Positions 1-10,823 of a stretch of 64,000 bases of DNA are shown in pieces (position 1 is the stretch's first letter; each line of letters begins with the position of its first letter). Source of the stretch: Climacium dendroides (taxonomy: Eukaryota > Streptophyta > Bryopsida > Hypnales > Climaciaceae). The stretch covers positions 27,655,213-27,719,212 of the forward strand of contig OX467084.1 of the NCBI GenBank assembly GCA_950106755.1. The letters run 5' to 3'. The translations under genes and the position numbers were made by a program. The notes beneath the pieces are model-generated. The model had not been told where the DNA came from. It made no database searches and saw only the letters and a list, made by a program, of their open reading frames with translations.

Positions 1-170
1 AGAAATTTCCATCACCTCATAATCCTCACCATCTACTCTATAATCACTTAAATGATCAGCTACGGGCGCCTCAATCTTATTTCAACCTTGTTGATTCTAT
101 CATTCAAAACGTTTTGGATCTAGTTTGAGATGACCCTATGGTGGTGGTAAGATAAAATAGCCCATTGCAG

Positions 171-596
171 TCAAATGACTCATTGTGGTCACCTAGGAAA
201 CCCCATTGTGCAGGTTTTTTAGTATGTGAGATGTGGGCCACAATGCATGTCTTACATGACAGTAATGGAGTGAACAGTGACCTCATTAGGAACTTCTAAA
301 CTTTTGGTGTGAAGTTCATTGTAAAAATTGACTTTTTAGGCCTTCCATGATATGAAATATTGTGACTGCATTAGGTAGTAAGATGAGCATTGTGGATTCA
401 GATTTTGTTGGTTATGGGGTAGTCTGCAGACTCTTTTGGGTCATGATGCACTGAACACTTCAAAAATTCCTAGCAAACTCATACTTTGTTGTCAAAAAAT
501 ATATATATATTTTCAATTGCACTTGCTGTTTCTCACACTTGTACCAATGTGGGGAAAAAATTGAAAAATTTCAGCAGCAAGATGATGTCAAACTCC
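171..596 (+). repeat. interspersed repeat R2, copy 1 (inverted partner at 26777-27184)
   Basis: This stretch matches the reverse complement of 26777-27184 almost end to end, with scattered substitutions and small indels. Shared landmarks in the same order are TCACCTAGGAAA, GTATGTGAGATGTGG, CCTCATTAGGAACTTCTAA, GACTTTTTAGGCCTTCCATG and GATGATGTCAAACTCC. No open frame is shared by the two copies, so it is most likely a non-coding transposon fragment. Class not recognised. Confidence 0.85.
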
Positions 597-1260
597 GGTC
601 CGCCAGAGCGTCCAGTGCGAGTTTCTCACACAACACTAGCATTGTGTTCCCATGTTCTAGATCAAGAGACAGAAGCATCAATGAATGCACACTGATCCAG
701 ATGGCCGCTTGGGCCCAACTGAAGGCTCTGTTTGCCAGGTCAAAGAAATGGCCCAAAGAGGAAAGCGCTGGAGTGGCTGCAAGTCAGTCGATGGCTCTCA
801 CCCAGCCCACACTGACTGCCCCAAAGTGACTTTTGATATCTAGGGTTCAAAAACATCATTGCTTTTGAAACTCTATAGGTCTAGATATCTTCAAGTTATA
901 CAAATCTCAACCGTACAATCTTGTAGTGTATATGTTTTAGATGATATGTACAAAATTTGAAGTCATTTGGCCATACAGATTGCAAGATCATAATGTTTTA
1001 GTGTCAAAAATAAATGCTGAAATTTTCCCAAAAACACATTTGGAGGTGAAATTTGTTTTCTAAACCTACTCAAATGAAAAAATTTTACACTACAAAACGA
1101 TTCAAAACTAGTATACAAACACATTGGTGATTTTTTTTTCATTCAATTGACTCATTGTGTCTAAAAAACAGCTTTGAAATGTAAAAAAAAAACAAGGAAA
1201 ATTGCAAAAAACACATCTAAGGCTGAACCTACTACTACTAGAATGCTTCTCACTCACTCA
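597..1260. other. no gene seen
   Basis: About 660 bases without a supportable gene. The first 230 bases are somewhat GC-richer and hold overlapping short frames on both strands that resemble no protein family. The rest is AT-rich with homopolymer runs. Confidence 0.5.
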
Positions 1261-1267
1261 TTACTTC

Positions 1268-1730
1268 TTGGATTGACGTGAGATTTTTGTCTCACAAACT
1301 TGACTAGTATGTGCAACTTTTTCAAATTTTTTTTTATTGAAAATGGACTTTGTATGAAGAAGAAATAGGCCGCCGAAGTTCACTCTACTCCCCAAATGCC
1401 ATGATGTTGAACTTTGAATTACTCCCAAACATTCAAAACAACTTGGATTGACATGCAAATGTTACCACAATAACTAGACTTCAAGGGGAACAAAATCCAT
1501 ATTTTTTTTATTGAAAAATGAAGGTTTTATGAAAGAGATCCAAGCCCCCAAAGTTGTAGCCCTAAATGTAGTTTGGTGAACTCAAATTGAAGCTGTGAAC
1601 TACGATTGGCCCCCCAAAACTCAATACATCTTGGATTGATCTAAAACATTTGCTACACAAACTAGAAGGGAGAACACAACTTTTCCAACAAGTTTTATTG
1701 AATCTGGACCTTGGATGCAAAAGTTACAAC
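1268..1730 (+). repeat. diverged tandem repeat, about 180-bp unit, 2.5 copies
   Basis: Three successive units start with TTGGATTGA at 1268, 1443 and 1631. Each continues with a related order of landmarks: an (A)CAAACT(T)GACTAG-like stretch, an AACTTTTTC or ACAACTTTTCC-like stretch, TTTTATTGAA, then a GGACTT or GGACCTTGGATG-like stretch. Spacing is 175 and 188 bases. Copies are strongly diverged and the third is partial. No coding potential is seen. Confidence 0.65.
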
Positions 1731-1952
1731 ACTTTGAATTGGACTTCAAATTGTATGAGGACACTTTCTGTCCTCTTTGTCATTTTGGGGTTAAGGTGGG
1801 GAGAATGATGCGAACAAACAAGTCGGCCACTCCTCACTAAGAAACCTTTTCCACGGAGAGTCAATTCTCCACTACATTCAAAAACTAGGACACATATTGG
1901 CTTGGCTTTTCGGAAACAAATGGGAATCCAGTGCAAAACATGAGCTAACTTA

Positions 1953-2293
1953 GAGCATACCCACCCATCCTGCAAAAAATGTGGTTGGTAAAATGCCAGG
2001 TCTTCCATTTTGCAAGTCAGGGGGAGCAGTGAGCGTCACTGGTTGCAAGTCAGGAGGTCAACTAGTGAAGCTTTGTGTCGTTAAATTATTTTGTAATGCT
2101 CAATTTCAGTTTTGATAATATTAAAAGTTTTTATGATTGGGTGAGAGGTCTCAGAAGGGGGGACCACTTTTTGCCCTTTGTTGTTTTGCAAGCTAGTGGG
2201 TGGCTTGCAAAATGGCCCCAATATGCAAGTCACCTCTAGTTTGCAAGCCCTCCTTAAGAAATCATTTGTTTTGCAAGACAGGTGGGGATGCTC
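1953..2293. mobile_element. PIF/Harbinger-type MITE, 341 bp, TSD TTA
   Basis: The left end reads GAGCATACCCACCCATC. The right end, reverse-complemented, reads GAGCATCCCCACCTGTC. Both are flanked by TTA (1950-1952 and 2294-2296), the typical duplication of PIF/Harbinger elements, and the GAGCATCYCC start is common in plant MITEs of this group. The interior has no gene but carries TGCAAG or its close variants at least six times. Confidence 0.8.
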
Positions 2294-3285
2294 TTACACA
2301 ACAACCACCAAGCCTAAAGGTGGGAGATAAGAAAAAACAAAACAAAAAACTAAGAGAATAAACATGGATCAAGCCTCTATCTATTCCAAATATGGTAGGT
2401 ACTTCCAAATGTGCCAGTAACCCAAAATTGCCATCTTCACTCTATGTACATCTCCCAAATCAATCATGTACCTATGTGGAAGAAACACTTTTAGATCCAA
2501 ACTTTGTTCCTTCATAACTTTTGCATGCAATATCCAAATGTCATGTTCTTTGGTGAATTGGAACCTCCTTTCACTTGCCAATGAGAAAAGTTGAAAAGTT
2601 GAAAAATTTATTAATAGTGATTAGGCACAATAGCAATTAGTGGCGGTTTTGGAATAACAACTTTAATCATACTACCAACTCTAAAAGCAAATGATTCGAG
2701 GCTAAGTCCAAATATTATCTGATTGGAGCTAGATTCTCCTGGCTTGTTTGGGGTGTCAAACTATACATATTTGGAAGCTAAGAAAGGGGAGAATGTATAA
2801 AAAGATTGAAATGTAAAGCAATTACTCTGCCATCCTCTAAACCCTTGTAAAGTATAATTTTGCACTTATAATTCCCAAGGAATGTGCCATGCTCATCAAA
2901 ATCCAACAACATTGTTTTGGCTCTTTAGAACTCAAAGTACCTCAAATCAAGCGAGCATATTGTAAATTGAAAATGGATTAGATTTATATTGGTGGTGAAT
3001 TTATAACAACTTCTGGAGCTTTCTAACTCAGATTTTTAATTCATAAATTTCAAATGCTTTTACTATTGTTTCTCCCTATTTGATATGCCTTAGAATTTAA
3101 ATTATGCCTTGTGTCTCTCTTTCATTGCTTTTAGAATATGTAGTTAGTTGTAAAATTTGTTGAAGTATTGACTATGTCACGAAGCATCTCAATGAGGAAT
3201 GGATCTTTTTATATTATAATAACGTTATTATATTTGAAAATATTAACAAAACTAATAGATGAATGAAATTTAGAATAGTTGAAAT
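2294..3285. other. no gene seen
   Basis: About 1 kb of AT-rich sequence. A minus-strand frame of about 66 codons near 2381-2581 has no recognisable domain and is treated as chance. Confidence 0.5.
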
Positions 3286-3446
3286 CACTACTAAAAAAAT
3301 TCAGTTTTTTTGTTAATTTGGTCACATTGATTTGGTTCACTTTTTTGTTGATTTGAACAATAATCTATGGATTTGGACAAATATCAACAAAAAGTGAACC
3401 AAATCAACACAATCAAATCAACAAAAAATTGAATTTTCTAGTAGTG
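3286..3446. mobile_element. CACTA-type fold-back MITE, 161 bp, TSD AAT
   Basis: The element begins CACTACTAAAAAAATTCA and ends TGAATTTTCTAGTAGTG, an imperfect TIR with the CACTA terminus. It is flanked by AAT at 3283-3285 and 3447-3449, matching the 3-bp duplication of CACTA transposons. The two halves are complementary over most of their length, around a centre near 3365. It has no coding capacity. Confidence 0.85.
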
Positions 3447-3449
3447 AAT

Positions 3450-4317
3450 TCATGACTAAACTCTAAATTATCAAATGAATTTGTTAATGTGTATTGTTTG
3501 ATGCCTATTAAAACTACAAATTTTAATTTTTTGAAATCTTGTATACATTGGTTGCGCAGTATGTTATTACAAAGTATTCAAGGTATACAATGATTTATCA
3601 CCATATATAATCGTAGACCACAATACTATTTATGAGAAGCTTTATAAAAACTCATTTTCCAAAAACACTTTGTATAAGTAGATGGAATTTTTCTTCAATG
3701 GATGAGTTTGCTCTTTCCATTTATGTATCTACATCGTTTATTGATTTCAAGTGTAGTACAAAGAACAAATCCAAATTTGAATTTTATTAGATCCAATAGA
3801 ATCAAAGGCCTAGAATGGGTTACTAGGCTTTTGGGTAGGTTTCCATAGTGTCAATTTATAGTCTTTTTTAAAATTTTGAAGTTGTAAGAATATAAAAGTT
3901 TTTTTTAGTTTTTAGAGGATTTAAAACCTAAATTTAGACTATGCAATGGGTTTTTTAGGGGGCATTAGCAAAGCAACCCAACAATTTCTTTGACTTTATA
4001 TAAGGAACATGGCACTCATATTTTGGCATTAAATTTAAGGGGCAAAGGTACATATGCTTGTAACATTTTTTAGATACCTTTGAATCATATTATTGATTTT
4101 TAAAAGTGATAAATTTATATTTGCATAAAATCAATTCCAAGCTCTTATATTCAAAGAATGTATTTTCTAGGTAAGAATTTGGATGGCTTGGTTTTAGCAA
4201 TAGAATCAAAAGTAGGTGTTTTAAGCTTAAATAGATTAACTAAGGTTTCTTCCCACTTTTATATGTGGATCACTACTCATTAAGGCAACAACATCTTCAT
4301 TTACCCTCTAAAGGCAA
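3450..4317. other. no gene seen
   Basis: AT-rich sequence with many stops in all frames. Nothing recognisable. Confidence 0.5.
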
Positions 4318-5075
4318 AATAAACCAACTTTGGGATTTTTAAAAACTCGGACATGCTCTATTGACTTCATAATTTTAAACATTTGCAAGAAATTTTTAAG
4401 ATAGATGCTAATCATCCTAATCTGCATTTGAAGCTTCATTTCAAGCTATTTTCATAAATATTGTAAGTTAGAAGGGTTGTTTTCTTCAAATTTCAATGTC
4501 AAACCTTGCAACTAAAAATATTTTTAAAAGATATCCATTTATTTTACTTTATTTTATATATGAAAACCTAATCAAGAACGCTTAAACCATCAAGACATAT
4601 ATTGAATACTAGAATATTCTTGACATTGGGATTTACAATCCTCAATTTCTTATCAAAGTTATTAACAATTTTTTTTCATATATTACCACCTTCTACTTAT
4701 AATTTTTTTAAAGATGAATATGAAAGTCTTCTTAGTAAATTTTTTTTTTTAACAAATATCCTCAGTCCATTTTCCAACATATTGACTAAAATGCTTTAGT
4801 TATGGAACACATGTGTTTTTTCTAAAGATGTTGAGACAAAACTTTATCCTTTGGAAGGCTAAAAAAGTCTACATTTTTAAGTTTAAACACATTGAATTTG
4901 CAACTAGTGGAGATTTTTACTTAAAAAATTTAGGAGGATTTACTTTAATCAATTAATTAAAATATTTTTATGATTAGATTTGTTAAAAAGTAAATATAGA
5001 TGAGGCTTTACTTTAGGTATGGGTATTTTGAAGTAATTCTGAACCTCAAACACCTCAATATCTTAGGGGTTAAAA
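4318..5075 (+). repeat. interspersed repeat R3, copy 1
   Basis: Shares an ordered set of landmarks with 12848-13285 (same strand), 63645-63960 (same strand) and 37205-37745 (opposite strand): CCAACTTTGGGATTTTT-like, AACTCGGACATGCTCTATTG-like, GACTTCATAATTT, GATGCTAATCATCCTAATC-like. Further on it matches copy 2 through a stretch equivalent to GTTATAGGACATACTTGTTT. It ends in TTAGGGGTTAA at 5064-5074. No conserved coding frame. Confidence 0.7.
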
Positions 5076-5905
5076 TAAATCTTGAATTCAATCCCCTAAA
5101 GTATCCAACATGACAACATTCCCTCAATACCATTAGTGAATGCATCAATGACCATTCTTTGGCCTTTGAGAATTTTATTTAAAGGTTTCTTTGCAATAGA
5201 GGTGAAAAGACAAAGACAACAAGTTTTCAACCAATGAAAGCTTTCAAAATTGAGAAGACCAAGGAATATAACTTTACAATGGAAAATTTTAAGGTCAAGG
5301 GAGAGAATGATGTGGACAACACTTTTGCTCATCATTAGTAAAAAATGAAAGAGTTTTTAAATCCCCTAGAATTGTAGTAAAGGCCATCCAAGGAGATGGA
5401 CCTCATGAAAATTTCAACGGAATCTTAGGCTAAAAGGTTCATAACCAATCATTTGAAAAAGAACTCATATTATGAGCTACCCTAGTATAGAACATATGCT
5501 AAAACAATAGATTAAACACTTTTTTGCCCTCCTCTCACTTTATACTACCTTTGAAGGCTACAACCATCATTGACTCCTCAAAGACAAACCATGAACTTTG
5601 AGAGTTTTTCTTCAAGCCTTCTCAATCTTGAATTCTTGGTGTTAAGAAAAGGAAGATGAACCTCCCCCTCTTCCTTGACAACCCACATCCACATCATATA
5701 ATTAACTCATGGTACAACCACTCTCCACCCCAAGTTTTTTTGAGTAAAAATTGCTCGAAAGCAATTCAAGAAGATACACAAAATTATTAACGATCAATAT
5801 TCCTTCTATTCTCAATGGATGAAAGCACCCCATTGTTACAAAACCTGCGAACAATACTGTGTATCCCTCCATTTTGGATGAACATACAAGCTCGTAGACG
5901 ATGAA
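5076..5905. other. no gene seen
   Basis: AT-rich. Minus-strand open frames of 70-80 codons around 5096-5335 and 5702-5917 show no family features. Confidence 0.45.
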
Positions 5906-6970
5906 TTGAGTTTCCATCCATCCCTATTTTGTGAGCTTCATCCCCCCCTCTGGATGTCACTCATACCTGCAATGCCGATTGCTTCTTGCACTACCCAAAG
6001 CCAAGCCAAGCCAAGAAATGAAACGAAAATCCCACTGGGCCTCCCTTCTTGCTGCATTTGTTGCTGTCGTCAATCCATCTTGTGTTTGTTTGTTTTTGTT
6101 TGTTTTTGTTTTGTTTTACCCCCACGTGAAGCCACTTGTGGCTGGCGAGTTTGTACTTTTACCTTACAATGAAATCTCGTTTCATTTGTGTTTTTAAAAT
6201 ATATATAAATAAATAAATCCCTTTCCCCGCCCTTCCCCCCACCTGGCCATGCAGCCCTGCTCAGATTGTGGCATTGTCCTTCCCTTGAATGCAAGTTGCC
6301 ATGCAGTTGTTTGTTATGAATTCACTGGCCAGGCTGAATTCCACTTGATGTTGAAGTAATTTAAGTTATGATCACTGACTGTTGGTACAGAACCTCGCCG
6401 GCCAGTGAGTCATTGATCGTGCTCCTCTCCCCCTCCCGTTCCCATGGCCATCAAAGTGGAGGAAGAATCTCAGTAGGCATCACACACGGTGAAGTTATCA
6501 TAACTCTTACAGCAGTCTAAGAGTAGTCTAGTAGTGGTGGTGAAGAAAGGACTGCAGTCACTTGCACATGACAAACACATTCTTACTGAACCCACGGCTC
6601 GTAACACGAGGCTTCACTTGCCACGCTACCAATCCAACTGAAAGCCTCGCCTGCCTCGCTCGCTCGCTCATCCATTCATTCATTCATTCATTTTTAATCA
6701 TGCCCATTGCTCTGCACCCGGGGCTGTCTGGGGGAGGGAGTCTGGATGGATGGAGGGCAGGCAGGCAGGCAGGAATTCACATCTGCAGCAATTGCAATTG
6801 AAGGAAGCATGAGTAGAGTTGGGCACTGGCTGCTTGTAGGTTTCAAATTACGCTCTCAGTCGAGTCAGATTCAATTTCCACCCCAGGAGGATGGGCTGGT
6901 CACTGTGGGAATCATGCCTTTTGGGTAGCATGGGAATCACGGGCTTAAAAAACACAGCAGAAGAGGCACT
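5906..6970. other. GC-richer island without a recognisable gene
   Basis: Base composition rises sharply compared with both flanks. The stretch contains simple repeats: TGTTTGTTTTTGTTTG-like runs near 6085, (CATT)n at 6671-6692 and (GCAG)n at 6757-6773. Several overlapping frames of 60-90 codons run on both strands and none resembles a known protein. It could be a decayed low-copy gene flank. No direct evidence of function. Confidence 0.4.
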
Positions 6971-7200
6971 CATTGGATTGGAGGTCAAAACATGGAGCAA
7001 GACCTTACCTTTTCACTCAACATTTCAAGGATGAACATATGCACTTTTGTCCTACACCGTAGAAGGTTTCTTTGTCATGTACCCAACACTCGGTGTCCGT
7101 GTCCACAATATCCTTCTAGAGCTAATCAAGTGCCAAGTTTTGGGGTAATGATTATCATCTACCAGACTTGCTACAGATAACATTGTTTACCAACAAGGCA

Positions 7201-7244
7201 AGGGGCCCTTCTCCACCCTTTAAGAAGAATGGAGAAGGGCCCCT
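7201..7244. other. perfect 15-bp stem hairpin
   Basis: AGGGGCCCTTCTCCA at 7201-7215 is the exact reverse complement of 7230-7244, with a 14-base loop. The GC-rich stem stands out from the surrounding AT-rich DNA. It may be the end pair of a small fold-back repeat or a structured RNA. No function is claimed. Confidence 0.8.
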
Positions 7245-7653
7245 ATAGTGAATAGAATTGTCTGGTATGGCTCCTCAACCAACTCTTGGTTTTGCAATTA
7301 ACTAAGAAGTCTCTCCTGGGAATCTAGGGAGGCATGATACCTTGTTAGCATGGGGGAGACCCTTGCTTGCTTGTACAATGTTATGTAAAGCTACACTACT
7401 CAAAAAGCAACTAAAAACAATAAGGACTAACCTTCTAGAAGAATAGCAACATGTTTTATTGGCTCAATCCTTATGGCAGGGACCTACTATCAACGTCTTT
7501 TAGGACAAAGTCCATTTCCTATCTACAACCTTGTTTGTGTTCCTTCATTTGAACAATTCAACTCCAACATGAATTTCTTAGAATCTTTTGGAATGTGGAA
7601 ACATTGGGGCAAGTTGCTACAAGAACCCCTTCACCAAACAGCTAGGGAAGACC

Positions 7654-7852
7654 CATGTATTGCCCCATCAAAGGGTAAATGTAAAATTGTCCCCTATTTT
7701 GTGCCGTTTAAATTTTGTATTTTTTCACGACTTCTAACTAATTTGGGGTCTCTGATTGCAAATATGAATTCAAAATTTTCAAATTTTATCACATGTGGAA
7801 AATAAAAAATTTCAGTGTTTTCTACAAAGGGTAAAACATGGGGCAATACATG
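7654..7852. mobile_element. small TIR element (MITE), 199 bp
   Basis: The left end reads CATGTATTGCCCCAT and the right end is its exact reverse complement. Inside, the two ends share AAAGGGTAAA-type sequence. The core (7730-7800: TAATTTGGGGTCTCTGATTG, then AAATATGAATTCAAAATTT) is found reverse-complemented inside the TIR element at 44918-45155, so the two belong to one family. No coding capacity. Confidence 0.75.
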
Positions 7853-7909
7853 AGTCAATCCTCCCCAAACCTCTCCAAATGTAACACCCCCCCTTCTAAA
7901 TGATTCAAA

Positions 7910-9080
7910 CATACTAAACTCAAGCCTTGAATCTAAAGTTCTAAGTAGGTTCCTATAATTTCATTTCTTGACGTGATTTATTTATTTTTAATAGAAGATA
8001 GAAAAGTATAGTAGCTTTGGAGGAATATGAGTTTTTTTTTCATTCAATGTTTGGGAGCAAAAATTATGCCGCTCTAAACTAAACTAAAAATAGTTCACTT
8101 GGTAGCAAAGAAACAAAAAATAGGTAAAATACAAATTTAAAAATTTGTTTCTTAAACACTATATCTTTTTGTCTATATAGGAGATTTTTGAATCATTTTA
8201 TTTAGATTAGTAATATAAAAATTATGAAGCTTCTTGTTTTGCAAGCAATTATTGTATTTTTTTGCAAAAATAATGCATTGAATTTTTTTAATTCAATTTT
8301 CACAATTTTAGGAAAAAGACCCATAATTTCAAATATTTAATTTGTTTCACTTGAACAATCTCACCAATAGGATTCATATGTTTCAATTCCATCTTAATGG
8401 CCATATTTGTTAAAATGAGACAAAATGGTCATTTTGAGACTTCAATCCTAAAACAATTATAGTGATTTTATCCTTGAGTTGAAGATAAAATGAGAATGCA
8501 ACCTTTGGGCAATCAAAGGTTTTTATACATATTAATATATGAAAGTCTCAAATTATCAAATAGTCTCAAAATTGAATAATTATAACGATTTATCTTCGAG
8601 TCAAAGATAAAATTTAGACTACACTTTGTCTCATTTTAACGAATATGGCCTTCTTAGGGCTATTAACAATTTCATTTATCTTTCAATCTCATAACTACTT
8701 CTACTTAACAATTTTTAAAAGAATGAAGATCAAGTTGTTTTTGAATTTATTTTCCAAACTCTCAAATCAATCTTCAAAATAAAGAATTAGAAATTCAAAA
8801 TTTGTAGAGCAAAACTTTTAAGGTAAAAACATTCAAAATCATGTAATCTAATTATACAAGGTGCAAAAAAGCTTGTCTTCTTCACCTTAAACTCAAATAT
8901 TTTGCAATCTACATGGGTGAAAGTTCTTGAAAATTCTTCCACACATTTGTATACTAGTCTATGACAAGTTCATATAGTTAGATATGGAAAAAAAAAGGTT
9001 TAAAACATTTTTACTCTTTGCAATAGAAATGAATTTTTTTAGTGGTCTTTGATGGCAAAAAGACCTTGGGACTTTAGGAG
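7910..9080 (+). repeat. interspersed repeat R4, copy 1 (partner 33976-35180)
   Basis: Ordered similarity on the same strand with 33976-35180: GTCTATATAG, GAATCATTTTATTTAGA-like, CTTGTTTTGCAAGCAATT, ATGTATTGAATT-like, AACAATCTCACCA, TTTCAATTCCATC, then AATTCAAAATTTGTAG. It ends near GACCTTGGGACTTTAGGAG. This copy carries the MITE 8397-8652 as an insertion that the partner lacks at the same point. No conserved open frame. Confidence 0.7.
8397..8652. mobile_element. MITE, 256 bp, TSD CTTA (PIF/Harbinger-like)
   Basis: The left end is ATGGCCATATTTGTTAAAAT. The reverse complement of the right end is AAGGCCATATTCGTTAAAAT, followed on both sides by GAGACAAA. CTTA flanks the element at 8393-8396 and 8653-8656. 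The related repeat copy around 34455 lacks the insert, which supports these borders. A TTA-containing duplication suggests PIF/Harbinger. No gene inside. Confidence 0.75.
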
Positions 9081-9565
9081 ATAAAGACAAATCTAACACA
9101 ATTTAGACACTTTGAGGTTAAAAAGTTTATTAACTTCTAAAGGACCAAACATTAAAAATTTTGAACAACAAAAGATGCAAACATGTTTCAAACGTACAAA
9201 ATCATTGTTTTTTCATCCCATGTAATTATTTGAAGATTCTCATGTGAATTCTTTTACATTTGTATTGTATAGATTTCAACAACTATATGTTGGAAATCTT
9301 CTATAGTTCAAGGCCAACTGTTTCAATTCAAAAATTGATACTTCAAAAATGACTTCAATAAATTATTTTTAAATTAACATAATTAAAACTTAACACTATA
9401 AACTTAAAAAAGAATAAATCTTATAAAAATTCAAATATTCAATCTCCAATATATTTTGGAAAGAATTTTCAATTTTCAATTATTGAAAATTAGTTGTTAG
9501 TGTAGCAATTGATCTAATCTTATAGATGTGATTTATGGATTATATTTTACTAGTTCTTTTTCCCC

Positions 9566-10130
9566 CCCCAAAGGACCAAGTAACCATTCAATATACACAA
9601 AATCTCAAGTAGTTGCTACGTGAAGTCAATTTTGGTTAGATTTTCATGAAATTTTAATATAAAAGGTGAATATATAATCCCTTGGTGTAATTTTTTCTCA
9701 ATCTAGTCTATGGATCAAAAGAATTGTTGCCCTTCATATTTTGGGCAACTCAGACACCTTTATCCAACATGTGTGAAACTATTCTTCTACTTTTGAAATT
9801 TTCTCGGAAATTTTTCAAATACATAACTAGTATGACATAGGATGCAAATGTCAAAATAACAATGTATAGTTCAAAAATATCACTCTAAGAGGAGTTAAAT
9901 TTTGTTGGCCTTAATAGGCAAGGTTAGAATAAAAAAAACTATTTCTTCTAACTTCAAACATTTTTGTCTTCTAATTTATATCAAAGTTTCTAAATTTTTT
10001 TCATTCATTTCCATAGTAGTCTAATACAAATTTGTAGGATTTACTTTTACTTTTTTTTTTTTGCTACCTTAAAATGTGGCATTTCTATAGAATTTTTGCC
10101 CAAAATGTGCCTTGGTCCTTTAGGAATTAA
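9566..10130. repeat. TIR-bounded repeat, CCCCAAAGGACCAAG ends
   Basis: The left border CCCCAAAGGACCAAG (9566-9580) faces the right border CTTGGTCCTTTAGGAATTAA (10111-10130). The reverse complement of the latter shares AAAGGACCAAG. The left part resembles 22588 onwards and 35767 onwards (AAAGGACCAA, GTAGGTTCCTA, TGGATCAAAAG-like landmarks). No open frame of note. Treated as a member of the TTAACCCCTAAAG border group. Confidence 0.6.
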
Positions 10131-10823
10131 AGTCATAATTAAATTATTATTCTAAGTCCTATTTTATAATACATCTATACAATTTTAGAAATGTAGACTA
10201 TCTTTTGGTCCTCAAGGAGTTCAAAATAGGTCTAATATTAACTTATAGATTTTTAGCTTAGAAGGCATTAACCTAGATTTAAATCTACACATTGATTGAA
10301 AAAAACTCTAATACCAACCTTGACAACTTTTGAGTTATCTTCACTTTATATATCCAATGGTGAACCATTGAACGCAAATTATCTTACAAATCAATTTTGC
10401 TTCCTATTCTTAGCTTCTTTGCATTGCCTTTCATTTGGTTGTATTTGCTCTTGTTGCAATAAGTTCCACTATTAGCTATTGCTACATCTCTATACCTTCT
10501 TGTATTTGATAACACAAAAACGAGGAATTATTGGGACAATAGTGTTCTTGTTACTACTTACACATGTGTGTGCTTTGTCACATGCTATTTGAAATTCCAT
10601 CTATAGTAGTTCCAATGATGATAAAGTCAAATTTTCTAATACACAAATGTAGTTGGTGATTTCTCATTTAGCAAATCTTTATTCAATTGGCTACAAACTT
10701 TTGTGTCAGTTCCTCTTTTATTTTTCCCCAATAAATCTATGTGATTTTAGTTTCTACAATTACTTAGATAAAAGTCTATGTGCTTTTAGTGTCAATTTTA
10801 TTACTTTAATTGGAGATTTTTCA
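10131..10823. other. no gene seen
   Basis: AT-rich. A plus-strand frame of 78 codons at 10653-10889 runs into repeat R1 and has no recognisable features. Confidence 0.45.
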
